Assembly (NCBI RefSeq): GCF_015751905.1
Contig: NZ_JADOUF010000001.1
Location: 1,364,001-1,428,000 of the forward strand
Source of the DNA: Longispora fulva
GTDB taxonomy: Bacteria; Actinomycetota; Actinomycetes; Mycobacteriales; Micromonosporaceae
DNA length: 64,000 nucleotides
Reading direction: 5' to 3'
The notes beneath the pieces were generated by a model that was not told the origin of the DNA, made no database searches, and was given only the letters and a program-made list of their open reading frames with translations. Each line of letters opens with the position of its first letter. Positions within the stretch are counted from its first letter, which is position 1. The position numbers were made by a program, and so were the translations under genes. Below, one piece after another: positions 39,001 to 46,453 of this stretch.

Positions 39001-40736
39001 ACGCGCTGGGCGTGGCCCTGCCGGTGGGCGTGGCTGTCGCGCACACCGAGCCGGTGGCCGACCCCGTGGGCGACCTGTTGTCGCGGTATGCGCGGACGCA
39101 CGGCCCCTTCACCGCCGAGGCGTGCGCCCACCGGTTCGGGCTGGGCGTGTCCGTGGTCGAGCACGCGCTCCGCCGGCTCGGCGCGACCGGCCGGGTCGTG
39201 GCGGGCGAGTTCTCCCCGGGCGGTAGCGGCGCGGAGTGGTGCGACGCCGAGGTGCTCCGGCTGCTCCGTCGCCGGTCGCTCGCCGCCCTGCGCAAGGAGA
39301 TCGAGCCGGTCGACCCGCGCGCGCTCGCCGTGTTCCTGCCCCAGTGGCAGCAGGTCGGCTCGGCGGCCCGGGGCGTGGACGGGCTCGCCGCCGTCGTCGA
39401 GCAGCTCCAGGGGGTGCCGGTGCCGGCGTCGGCGCTGGAGAGCCTGGTGCTCCCGGCCCGGATCGCCGACTACTCGCCGACCCAGCTCGACGAGCTGTGC
39501 GCGAGCGGCGAGGTGGTGTGGGCCGGCGCGGGGAGCCTGGCGAAGGCGGACGGCTGGGTCACCCTGGCGTACGCGGACGGCGCGGCCCTCCTGCTTCCGG
39601 TCCCCGACGAGGCCGCAGTCTCCACCCCGCTGCACACCGCCGTCCTCGACGTGCTCGACGGCGGACAGGCCCTGTTCTTCCGCGCCCTGTCCGACCGGGT
39701 CGCCGCCACCGACGACGAGGAGCTGCTGGCGACCCTGTGGGACCTGGTCTGGGGCGGCTGGCTCACCAACGACACCCTCGCGCCGCTGCGGGCCCTGCTC
39801 GGCGGGGGAGGCGCGCACAAGGCGAAACCCGCGGCCCCCCGGAGCCGGTACCGGCGTCCGGGCCGCCCGGCCCTGCCCTCCCGCTCCGGCCCGCCGGCCG
39901 CCGCCGGCCGCTGGTCCAGGCTGCCCGACCGGGACCTGGACCCCACCCGGCGCGCCGCGGCCCTGGCCGACACGCTCCTCGAGCGGCACGGGGTGCTCAC
40001 CCGGGGGGCCGTGATGGCGGAGAACGCGCCGGGCGGCTTCGCCGGGGTGTATCCGGTGCTGGCCGGCCTGGAGGAGCGGGGCGCCGCCCGGCGGGGATAT
40101 TTCGTGGAGGGCCTGGGTGCGGCGCAGTTCGCGGTGCCGGGGGCCGTGGACCGGCTGCGCGCCCAGGGTCCGGGCGGCGGCGCGCTGGTGCTGGCGGCGA
40201 CCGACCCGGCGAATCCGTACGGCGCGGCGCTGCCCTGGCCCGAGCGGGCCGTGGAGTCCGGCGCGGACGAGCAGCCCCCGACCGGCGGCCGCGCACCGAC
40301 CGTCCCGGCCGACGGCCACACACCGACCGTCTCGATCCACGGCCACGCACCGACCGTCCCGGTCCACCCCCGCCCACAGACCGGCCCGGTCCACGGCCAC
40401 CCGGCGCCCGCGCCGGTCGCCGGTGACCCCGGGCCGGGTCGGGTGCCGGTCGGTCACCGGGCCGGCCGCAAGGCGGGTGCCCTGGTGGTGCTGGTCGACG
40501 GTGCCCTCGTGCTGTACGTCGAACGCGGCGGCAGGACCCTGCTCTCCTTCGACCGCGAGCCGGAGACCGTCACGGCCGCGGCCAGCGCCCTCGGCCGGAT
40601 CGTGAGTTCCGGCGCGCTCGGCGCGTTGTCGGTGGAGCGCGCGGACGGCGGGGCGGTGCACTCGTCCACGCTGGTGGCGGCGTTGACGGCCGCCGGGTTC
40701 CGGGCCACGCCCCGGGGCCTGCGGCTGCGGGCCTGA
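36078..40736 (+). CDS. lhr: Lhr-type ATP-dependent DNA helicase, full length
   Basis: The 1552-residue superfamily-2 helicase translocates 3' to 5' on single-stranded DNA and takes part in repair. Walker A is APTGSGKT (44-51) and Walker B DEVH follows in VIVDEVHAV. Motif III is LSATV, and the second RecA domain has the QRIGRAGH motif. The long Lhr C-terminal region is present, as in mycobacterial Lhr (about 1500 residues). Within it (1406-1450) is an inserted His/Pro/Thr-rich tandem repeat. GTG 36078 is chosen from the -10 hexamer; in-frame ATGs at 36048 and 36069 are alternatives. The nei gene follows 9 nt later. Confidence 0.94.
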   Translation: MTAGWDGFGPATSAWFDGAFAAPTPAQVGAWRSISAGRNALVVAPTGSGKTLAAFLWSLDRLASEPPPNEPLRRCRVLYVSPLKALAVDVERNLRAPLAGIRQAAARLGTPQPDITVAMRSGDTPADQRRAFNRTPPDILITTPESLFLLLTSAARESLRGVETVIVDEVHAVAASKRGAHLALSLERLDALLPRPAQRIGLSATVRPVQEVARFLGGSRPVDVVQPPAAKMFEVTVEVPVEDMTRLDEAAGADDDPRRTSIWPAVEERVLELIRAHRSTIVFANSRRGAERLCARLNELAAETPAAPVTRMPAEVMAQSGLATGAPVVVARAHHGSVSREERLHIEEQLKSGLLPAVVATSSLELGIDMGAVDLVVQIEAPPSVASGLQRIGRAGHQVGAASKGVVIPKHRGDLLSCAVVAQRMVSGAIEEMRYPRNPLDVLAQQIVAMVAMDDWPVGELTALVRRAAPFDHLPDSALGAVLDMLSGRYPSTAFAELRPRVLWDRTADVLSGRPGAQRLAVTSGGTIPDRGLFGVFLAHADRPVRVGELDEEMVYESRVGDVFLLGSSSWRIEDITPDRVLVSPAPGAPARMPFWKGDSLGRPVELGRAIGAGLRSLLRQDDAAATVDLRAAGLDAWAAANLMAYLREQAEATRAVPDDRTVVLERFRDELGDWRLVLHCVLGARVTGPWALAIGRRLSERYGVDAQVVASDDGIVIRLPDMVDEPPGADLVSFDPDEIVALVEESVGASALFASRFRECAARALLLPRRDPRRRQPLWQQRQRSAQLLDVARDFPEFPVTLEAARECLQDVYDVPGLAQVMRELASRKVRLVEVETPRPSPFARSMLFGYVGAFLYEGDAPLAERRAAALTLDAALLGELLGRVELRELLDPEVVTETERQLRWLTPERRPRDAEDVVELLRLLGDLSDAELAARGALPEWPVALEAARRAIRVRVAGQERWIGVEDAGRYRDALGVALPVGVAVAHTEPVADPVGDLLSRYARTHGPFTAEACAHRFGLGVSVVEHALRRLGATGRVVAGEFSPGGSGAEWCDAEVLRLLRRRSLAALRKEIEPVDPRALAVFLPQWQQVGSAARGVDGLAAVVEQLQGVPVPASALESLVLPARIADYSPTQLDELCASGEVVWAGAGSLAKADGWVTLAYADGAALLLPVPDEAAVSTPLHTAVLDVLDGGQALFFRALSDRVAATDDEELLATLWDLVWGGWLTNDTLAPLRALLGGGGAHKAKPAAPRSRYRRPGRPALPSRSGPPAAAGRWSRLPDRDLDPTRRAAALADTLLERHGVLTRGAVMAENAPGGFAGVYPVLAGLEERGAARRGYFVEGLGAAQFAVPGAVDRLRAQGPGGGALVLAATDPANPYGAALPWPERAVESGADEQPPTGGRAPTVPADGHTPTVSIHGHAPTVPVHPRPQTGPVHGHPAPAPVAGDPGPGRVPVGHRAGRKAGALVVLVDGALVLYVERGGRTLLSFDREPETVTAAASALGRIVSSGALGALSVERADGGAVHSSTLVAALTAAGFRATPRGLRLRA
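40293..40427 (+). repeat. 27-bp tandem repeat inside lhr, five units
   Basis: Five in-frame units starting at 40293, 40320, 40347, 40374 and 40401 encode nine-residue repeats: APTVPADGH, TPTVSIHGH, APTVPVHPR, PQTGPVHGH and PAPAPVAGD. The repeat sits in the C-terminal region, away from helicase motifs. Confidence 0.85.
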
Positions 40737-40745
40737 GGCGGCGGC

Positions 40746-41543
40746 GTGCCCGAGGGGGACACCGTGTGGCAGACGGCGCGACTGCTGGAGCGCCGGCTGG
40801 CGGGCCGGGTGCTGACCGGCTCGGACTTCCGGGTGCCCGGCCTGGCCACGGTGGACCTGACGGGCTGGACGGTCCGCGAGTCCACCTGCCGGGGCAAACA
40901 CCTGCTCCTGCGCCTGGCGGCCGCGCCGGATCCAGGCAGCCGGCTGTTCACGCTGCACTCTCACCTGCGGATGGACGGCACCTGGCGGGTGCACGCGCCC
41001 GGTGAGCGCTGGACCGCCCGCCCCGCGCACCTGATCCGGGTGGTGCTGGAGACGGCGGGGGCGGTGGCGGTCGGGTACCACCTGCATGATCTGGATCTGT
41101 CGCCCACCGCCGACGAGCATCTCGTGGTCGGGCACCTCGGACCCGACATCCTCGGCTCCGACTGGGACGAGGCCGAGGCCGTGCGCCGGCTGCGCGGCCG
41201 GCCCGGTACGACCGTCGCCGAGGCGCTGCTCGATCAGCGCAACCTGGCCGGGATCGGCAACGTGTACAAGGCCGAGGCGTTGTTCCTGCGCGGCGTGTGG
41301 CCGTGGACCCCGGTCGGAAACGTGGGCGATCTGCCGGCCCTGGTCCGGCTCGCGCGCCGGCTCCTGCTCGCCAACCGGGACCGTCCGGTCCGCAGCACCA
41401 CCGGGTCGCTGCGCCGAGGCGAGACCAGCCACGTGTACGGCCGCGCGGGGTCCCCGTGCCGGCGGTGCGGCACGGCGATCCGCTCGGAGTCGACCGGCGA
41501 CCGGGTCACGTACTGGTGCCCCCACTGCCAACCGCCCCCCTAA
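40746..41543 (+). CDS. nei: Fpg/Nei-family DNA glycosylase/AP lyase
   Basis: The 265-residue enzyme removes oxidised bases and cleaves the abasic strand by beta/delta elimination. After start Met removal, the N-terminus is Pro2-Glu3 (PEGDTVW), the catalytic pair. A helix-two-turn-helix (LLDQRNLAGIGNVYKAEALF) and a zinc finger (CRRCGTAI ... WCPHC) follow. The PEGDTVWQTARLL start is of the Nei type. It begins 9 nt after lhr. Lhr-Nei adjacency is known in mycobacteria (Rv3296-Rv3297), so the two likely form one repair operon. Confidence 0.94.
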   Translation: MPEGDTVWQTARLLERRLAGRVLTGSDFRVPGLATVDLTGWTVRESTCRGKHLLLRLAAAPDPGSRLFTLHSHLRMDGTWRVHAPGERWTARPAHLIRVVLETAGAVAVGYHLHDLDLSPTADEHLVVGHLGPDILGSDWDEAEAVRRLRGRPGTTVAEALLDQRNLAGIGNVYKAEALFLRGVWPWTPVGNVGDLPALVRLARRLLLANRDRPVRSTTGSLRRGETSHVYGRAGSPCRRCGTAIRSESTGDRVTYWCPHCQPPP

Positions 41544-41554
41544 CCGGGAGTGCC

Positions 41555-42487
41555 CTACACCCCCAGGTGCAGCCGGATGGCCGTCCCCTCCGGTCCGGTG
41601 TGGATCCGGACCAGGTCGCACAGCTGGTGGGCGAGGATCAGCCCCCGCCCGCCGGTCGCGTCCGACGCCGGCGGCACCCGCCCGGCGAGCGGGTCGGCGA
41701 TGTGGCCGGTGTCGGTGACCTGGCAGACCAGCCGGCCCGGCTCGGTCCACACCGTCACCCGGCCGGTGCCGGCGGCGTGTTCGCAGGTGTTGGTCGCCAG
41801 CTCGTTCACGGCGATCAGCAGGCTGCCGAGCTGGTCGTGGGACAGGCCGGCGCGTCGGCCCTCGGCGGTGAGGAAGCCGCGGAGTCCGATCAGGCTGCCG
41901 GCGCCGTCGATCGCCGCCGACGGGGCGTCGGGCGGCTCGGGCGGCAGGGGCTGGTTGAAGACCGCCGCGGTGGCGAGCGGGTCGCCGTAGGCGGTGCTGA
42001 GCCAGGTGGTCGTCGCCGAGGAGAGCACCGGATGGGTACGCGCGGCGTCGGCCACCCGCCCGGGATCCAGCCGCACGATGTCGTACGGGCACAGGATGCT
42101 CGCGTCCCGGCCGGCGAAGGCCACGTTGATCAGGGCCTCGTGCTGGGCGCACGCCGGGTACTCCACCGGTGTGCGCTCGGGCCAGATCGGTTCGCCAACG
42201 ATCCGTACTCGTCTGCCGGCGTGTTCCCCGGCGAACCGCAGCAGCACGTCGGGGATGATCCGCCCGGGGTTGCGGCCGGCGACGGCCATGTCGGCCCAGC
42301 GGACGGCCGAGGCGTCGGCGCCCAGCCGGTCGCGGATCAGGGCGAGGCGGGCACCGGGCACGGCCACGAGCACCGGTTCGCCGGCCGCGAGGCCGACCTC
42401 GATGAACTCGGTGGTGGCAGCCACGTACTCGGCCGTCGACGCGTACAGCAGGCCGGGGTGTTCGAAGGTCCCGCGACTCCGGGTCAT
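41555..42487 (-). CDS. MEDS-domain anti-sigma-type ATPase (RsbW-like)
   Basis: The 310-residue protein has a MEDS domain (about 10-175; EPVLVAVPGARLALIRDRLG, CPYDIVRLDP) and a C-terminal histidine-kinase-like ATPase (about 200-305). The N-box is NELATNTCEHA and the glycine motif ATGGRGLILAHQLCD. No phospho-acceptor His is present, so it is an RsbW-like serine kinase/anti-sigma module with its own sensor. AGGAGG precedes the ATG at 42487. It shares the MEDS sensor with the STAS protein at 23007; both fit one partner-switching network. It is convergent with nei. Confidence 0.82.
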   Translation of the reverse strand: MTRSRGTFEHPGLLYASTAEYVAATTEFIEVGLAAGEPVLVAVPGARLALIRDRLGADASAVRWADMAVAGRNPGRIIPDVLLRFAGEHAGRRVRIVGEPIWPERTPVEYPACAQHEALINVAFAGRDASILCPYDIVRLDPGRVADAARTHPVLSSATTTWLSTAYGDPLATAAVFNQPLPPEPPDAPSAAIDGAGSLIGLRGFLTAEGRRAGLSHDQLGSLLIAVNELATNTCEHAAGTGRVTVWTEPGRLVCQVTDTGHIADPLAGRVPPASDATGGRGLILAHQLCDLVRIHTGPEGTAIRLHLGV

Positions 42488-42555
42488 GCACCGCCCTCCT
42501 GTCCGTGACGCCAGCCTACTCGGGCGGGTCACTGCGAGGGTGCCGTGCGCGGGGC

Positions 42556-43014
42556 TCAGCCCCGGGGTCGGTTGATCTCCGCGACCAGCTCGTCGACCCG
42601 CGCGACGGTCACGATCGTCCGGGCATGGGTGAGCCCGCCGAAGGGCAGGTTCCCCGCCGCCGGGTGGACGAAACGGATCGACGCCCCCCGCGTCGGCCCG
42701 GTTCCGAACAGGGCGGTGTCCTCGTCGGCGGCCCGGGCCCCGACGCCCGCCCACCCGGCGGGGACGGCGACCGGCGCGGCGTCGAGCACGTTGTCGATCG
42801 GCGTCTCCAGCCACCACGGGCCGAACCGGATCCGCAGGAACTCGCCGACCGTCACCGCGCACGTGCCGGGGCGGACGCCTGCCACGGCGAGGGCGAGCCG
42901 CCACCGGGGGTCGAACGCGAACCCGAAGCCGTCGGCCACCGGTCGGCGCTCGGCACGCGCCGTGACGGGGGACGGGTGGGTGAGGTGGAGCACGGAGGCG
43001 AAGGAGAAGTGCAT
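42556..43014 (-). CDS. Hypothetical protein, unknown function
   Basis: The 152-residue protein has no signal peptide or membrane helix. It reads as a beta-rich cytoplasmic domain (GFGFAFDPRWRLALAVAG, FGPWWLETPIDNVL, ASIRFVHPAAGNLPFGGL). CAGGAG lies 9 nt before the ATG at 43014. I cannot assign a family. A longer in-frame extension on the same strand (to 43836) would overlap two opposite genes and is rejected. The gap 43015-43276 holds an inverted repeat (GGTGACC at 43109-43115, GGTCACC at 43140-43146) and nothing else that I can support. Confidence 0.6.
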   Translation of the reverse strand: MHFSFASVLHLTHPSPVTARAERRPVADGFGFAFDPRWRLALAVAGVRPGTCAVTVGEFLRIRFGPWWLETPIDNVLDAAPVAVPAGWAGVGARAADEDTALFGTGPTRGASIRFVHPAAGNLPFGGLTHARTIVTVARVDELVAEINRPRG

Positions 43015-43276
43015 GGGCCTGGCTCCTGCCACGAGGGCGAATGGGATACCCGCAGCGTATCGAGGGCAAACCATGATCATCAGGTGTCGGGGGCATATCG
43101 CGCTGGTCGGTGACCGATCCTGACTGAACGTGCCGTGACGGTCACCGAGTGACCCATCTGGGCTGACTGTTCGGCGCGGGCGTGAAACCGGGCGGGACTG
43201 GGTACCTCCTGACCGGCGGTCGGGTGTCCCTGTCCGCCGAAGGGTGGGTCTTCCGCCCAGAGAGAGGTGCGCTGAG

Positions 43277-43897
43277 ATGCCCAGGACACTGCTGAGCCGA
43301 TTCCGCCGTGCGGACGGGACCGCCACGCCCGAGATCGTGCGCGACGACAAGCACGGCAACCTGCCGGACCCGGTTCCCGTCCGGGGTAAGGCCCGGAACC
43401 GGACCGTGCCGGTCGTCGAACGGGACGCACCGGCTGGCCGCGACATCCCGGCAGGCCGGTCGACCTCCGACCGCGACCTTCCGGTCGACCTGGACCTCCC
43501 GGCCGACCGGATGTCGGGGGATCGGGACGCGGCCGGTCGCCCGGTCCCCGGTCCCACCGTGGTCGAGGCCCGCGGCCGGACCAGCGTCACGTCGGTGGCC
43601 GCGCTGGTCGTGGGCCTCACGGCGCTGTACGCGGCCCTCACAGGTGTGCTGGCCCGGCCGGCGCTCCTGGTCGGCCTGCTGGGCCTGGTGCTGGCCGTCG
43701 CCGCCGTGGTCCGGCCCACCCGCCGCCGGGTCGCCGGCAACGGGCTGGCCGTGCTCGGGGCGCTGTGCTCGGTCGCGGCGCTCGCGATCGGGATCGCGGT
43801 GGCGACGGGGTCGCTGCCCGGCCTCGACGGGGGCACCGATCAGGTGGTGCGGGTCCGCGACTGGTTCGCCGGCTGGTGGCCCTGGATGGGTGCCTGA
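43277..43897 (+). CDS. Membrane protein with a charged Arg/Asp/Pro N-terminal region
   Basis: The 206-residue protein has a hydrophilic N-terminal 100 residues with repeated RD/DL/PA motifs (DRDLPVDLDLPADR) and then three hydrophobic helices (about 110-180) and a short aromatic tail (WFAGWWPWMGA). The ATG at 43277 follows GAGAGG. DUF-like families of this shape exist in actinomycetes but I cannot name this one. The 52-residue acidic protein lies 80 nt downstream. Confidence 0.6.
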   Translation: MPRTLLSRFRRADGTATPEIVRDDKHGNLPDPVPVRGKARNRTVPVVERDAPAGRDIPAGRSTSDRDLPVDLDLPADRMSGDRDAAGRPVPGPTVVEARGRTSVTSVAALVVGLTALYAALTGVLARPALLVGLLGLVLAVAAVVRPTRRRVAGNGLAVLGALCSVAALAIGIAVATGSLPGLDGGTDQVVRVRDWFAGWWPWMGA

Positions 43898-43977
43898 CCC
43901 TCGGCCCGAACGGTGTGAACATCTCGGGGCAAGGGGTACGGATCGGGAGTAGCGTGGGACCAGGAGGGAGGCGATTC

Positions 43978-44136
43978 ATGGCCGACGAACGTGAGCCGCC
44001 CGCCGACGAGGAGACCGTAGCGCCGAAGCCGGCCGAGGAGAACTCCGAGGAGGAGGACACCCTCGAGTCTCCCGACGACGTGCACGACGACCCGGGCTTC
44101 ACGGGCCGGACAACCGAGACGTCGTACCGGCCGTAG
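43978..44136 (+). CDS. Very acidic 52-residue protein
   Basis: ATG at 43978 has GGAGGGAGG 6-7 nt upstream. The product has 18 Asp/Glu residues of 52, with ADEREPPADEETVAP, EENSEEEDTLES and DDVHDDPGF blocks, and no hydrophobic region; it is probably disordered. No family is known to me. A longer in-frame frame from 43765 exists but has no start signal and overlaps the membrane gene. Confidence 0.5.
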   Translation: MADEREPPADEETVAPKPAEENSEEEDTLESPDDVHDDPGFTGRTTETSYRP

Positions 44137-44189
44137 ACCGGAGCCCGGCTCACACCCAGCCGATCAGTGCTGGCGAGGGTTGGGCTCCT

Positions 44190-45830
44190 TCACCTGCCGG
44201 GGCGTCGCCACTCCAGACGCCCCGGTCCCGCGCCCGGGCCGCCGTCCGGTCCGGTCGTGGTTCCGGACTCCGCGGGCCGGTACACGATCAGCGCCCGGTC
44301 GCTCTTGCCGATCGTGATCGCGGTGCCCGTGCGGGTGACCTCCCCGTCCAGGGACAGCCCGATCGGACCCCGGGGCGACCGCAGCCGCACTGTGCGGGCC
44401 TCGCGCGCCTGGTACACCCGGCAGGTCGCCAGGGTCCCGGTGGCGACGGCCAGGACCAGGCGCAGTCGCGTGAACGGCCGGGTGCCGTCCACGACCCGGA
44501 TGTCGAGGAGCCCGTCGTCGAGGCGGGGCCGGTGCGAGGGGACCATGCCGGGCGGCGCGTAGTGGCCGTTGCCGGCGAACAGCAGCCACACCCTGCGGCG
44601 GCGGCCGTCCACCACCATCGGGGTGGGGGAGCCGTGCCGGAGCACCTGGACGAGTCCGACGACGGCCGCCGGCCACTTACCGATCCGGGTCTCCAGCTTC
44701 TCCCGGGCGCGCACGAGGTCCACGTACACCCCGACGCTGCAGGTGTTCACGAACACCGCGTCCGCACGCGGCCCGCCGACGCCGGCGGCCACCCGTGCCG
44801 CGCCGTCACCGGTGGCCGTGCGGACCACCCCCAGATCGACGGCCACCGCCTCGCCACCCCGTAGCGCCGCGGCGGCCCCGGCCACCCCCGCCACCCCGAC
44901 ATCGGCGGCGAAATGGTTCAGCGTGCCCCCGGGCACCACGAACAACGGCAGCCCCGACTCCCAGGCGACCCGGGCGGCCAGGTTCACGGTCCCGTCCCCG
45001 CCGGCGACGCCGAGCACCACCGCCGTGTGCGCCGCCCCGGTGAACAGTTCGTCGAGGTCGTCGTCGGGGCCGGCGAGGACCACCTGCGCGTCGGGCAGTT
45101 CCGCCCGGACGTCCGCGGCGATGTCCTCTCCGGAGCCGCCGGCTGCGGGGTTGACGACCAGGACCAGCCCCGCGCCGGTCGGCAGCGCCGGCGCCTCGTG
45201 CCGGGGCCGGGCGGCGCGTGCCGCGACCGGGGGCCGGCGGGGCCACCAGCGCTGGGTGGCCAGGCCGAGCCCGACGCCGATCGCCGCGCCGGCGAGCACG
45301 TCGGAGGGGTGGTGCGCGCCGGTGAACACCCGTGAGACCGCCACCGCCGCGGCGGCGCCCGCGAGGGGCAGACCGACGCCGGGCAGTTCCAGGGCCACCC
45401 CGGTGGCGAAGGCCGCCGCCGAGGCGGCGTGTCCGGACGGGAACGAGGTGGTCACCGGGGCGCGGCGTAGCCGGCGGGCCAGGGGCGCCACCCCGTCGGG
45501 CGGCCGGTGGCGGCCGGTGACGGCCTTGATGGTGTGCGCGGTGGCGCTGGTGATCGCCACCGCCACCAGGCCCCGCATCGCGGCCCGCCGGGCCCGCGGG
45601 TCGCCGGTCAGGGCCAGCGCGCCGGCCACCCCCATCCACAGCAGGCTGTTGTCGGCGGCTCGACCGGCCGCGGGCAGCACCCGGTCGAGGACCGGCGAGC
45701 GGGTGGCCGCCACCCGGCGCAGCAGCCGGTCGTCTCCGTCGGCGACCAGACGGAGAAGTCCGTGCGGCACCCGACGGAGAAGAGCGTGCGGCAGCCGGTC
45801 GTCGGCGACCCGACGGAGAAATTCGCGCAT
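44190..45830 (-). CDS. PAP2 phosphatase/diacylglycerol kinase fusion
   Basis: The 546-residue protein joins two lipid enzymes. Residues about 60-200 form a membrane PAP2 phosphatase with KAVTGRHRPPDG, SFPSGHAASAAA and SRVFTGAHHPSDVLAG, the three acid-phosphatase motifs with catalytic His residues. Residues about 215-530 form a diacylglycerol/sphingosine-kinase-like domain (VVNPAAGGSGED, VAGGDGTVNLAARV, VVPGGTLNHFA). The fusion could interconvert phosphatidic acid and diacylglycerol. The ATG at 45830 is chosen because TAGGGT ends 6 nt before it. It is divergent from the PadR gene and shares its operator region. Confidence 0.88.
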   Translation of the reverse strand: MREFLRRVADDRLPHALLRRVPHGLLRLVADGDDRLLRRVAATRSPVLDRVLPAAGRAADNSLLWMGVAGALALTGDPRARRAAMRGLVAVAITSATAHTIKAVTGRHRPPDGVAPLARRLRRAPVTTSFPSGHAASAAAFATGVALELPGVGLPLAGAAAAVAVSRVFTGAHHPSDVLAGAAIGVGLGLATQRWWPRRPPVAARAARPRHEAPALPTGAGLVLVVNPAAGGSGEDIAADVRAELPDAQVVLAGPDDDLDELFTGAAHTAVVLGVAGGDGTVNLAARVAWESGLPLFVVPGGTLNHFAADVGVAGVAGAAAALRGGEAVAVDLGVVRTATGDGAARVAAGVGGPRADAVFVNTCSVGVYVDLVRAREKLETRIGKWPAAVVGLVQVLRHGSPTPMVVDGRRRRVWLLFAGNGHYAPPGMVPSHRPRLDDGLLDIRVVDGTRPFTRLRLVLAVATGTLATCRVYQAREARTVRLRSPRGPIGLSLDGEVTRTGTAITIGKSDRALIVYRPAESGTTTGPDGGPGAGPGRLEWRRPGR

Positions 45831-45836
45831 CACCCC

Positions 45837-45842
45837 ACCCTA
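45837..45842 (-). promoter_or_regulatory. -10 element, leaderless start of the PAP2/DAGK gene
   Basis: TAGGGT on the minus strand ends 6 nt before the ATG at 45830. Confidence 0.5.
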
Positions 45843-45868
45843 GGCTTTTCAGGACGAAGTTCGGCCAT

Positions 45869-45897
45869 TGCAACGGGTTGCACTGCAACTAGTTGCA
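45869..45897. promoter_or_regulatory. PadR-type operator, four alternating TGCAAC/GTTGCA half-sites
   Basis: Half-sites are at 45869-45874 (TGCAAC), 45877-45882 (GTTGCA), 45884-45889 (TGCAAC) and 45892-45897 (GTTGCA). They form perfect palindromes such as TGCAACTAGTTGCA (45884-45897). The array covers -45 to -17 of the predicted padR start, right for self-repression. Confidence 0.7.
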
Positions 45898-45900
45898 GGC

Positions 45901-45906
45901 AATACT
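45901..45906 (+). promoter_or_regulatory. -10 element, leaderless start of the padR gene
   Basis: AATACT ends 7 nt before the ATG at 45914. Confidence 0.5.
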
Positions 45907-45913
45907 GGGCGGC

Positions 45914-46453
45914 ATGGCCCTGGAACACGCGATCGTCGTCTCCCTGCTGGAGAAACCCGGCACGGGCTACGAGCTGGCCCGGCGCTTCGACCGGTCGATC
46001 GGCTTCTTCTGGGCGGCCTCACATCAGCAGATCTACCGGGTGCTGCACCGGATGACGGCCGACGGCTGGGTGGACATCGCGGAGGTGCCCGACGAGGCGC
46101 ACCGGATCACGAAGGTCTACACCGTCACCGACGCCGGCCGCGCGGCCCTCGCCGCGTGGATGCGCGCCCCGAGCGAACCCGAGCAGCACCGCTCGGACCT
46201 GGGGGTGAAGGTGCGCGGCGCGGCGTTCGACGACCCGGCGGTGCTGGTGGCCGACGTGACCGGGCACCGCGACGCGCACGCCGAGCGGCTCGCCCTCTAC
46301 ACCGAGATCGAGGAGCGCGACTTCCCGGCCGGGGAGACCCGCGATTCCGCCCGCCGGCTGCAGCACCTCGTGCTGCGGGCCGGCATCCGCTACGAACAGG
46401 GCTGGCTCGCCTGGTGCGAAGAGGTCCTCACCGAACTGGGAGACATGACATGA
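45914..46453 (+). CDS. PadR-family repressor
   Basis: The 179-residue protein has an N-terminal winged helix (about 1-75; MALEHAIVVSLLEKPGTGYE, HQQIYRVLHRMTADGW) and a C-terminal coiled-coil dimerisation domain of the Vir_act_alpha_C type (about 90-175). PadR proteins repress stress or detoxification genes and are released by small aromatic ligands. Its start is leaderless and the upstream operator has four half-sites. Its last codons overlap the fadH-like gene by ATGA, so repressor and enzyme are co-translated. The divergent lipid gene may be controlled too. Confidence 0.92.
   Translation: MALEHAIVVSLLEKPGTGYELARRFDRSIGFFWAASHQQIYRVLHRMTADGWVDIAEVPDEAHRITKVYTVTDAGRAALAAWMRAPSEPEQHRSDLGVKVRGAAFDDPAVLVADVTGHRDAHAERLALYTEIEERDFPAGETRDSARRLQHLVLRAGIRYEQGWLAWCEEVLTELGDMT

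Noticed and set aside
42556-43836. Extended minus-strand frame of 426 codons including the hypothetical gene
   Set aside because: The part beyond 43014 overlaps the plus-strand membrane gene at 43277 and has shadow-like composition.
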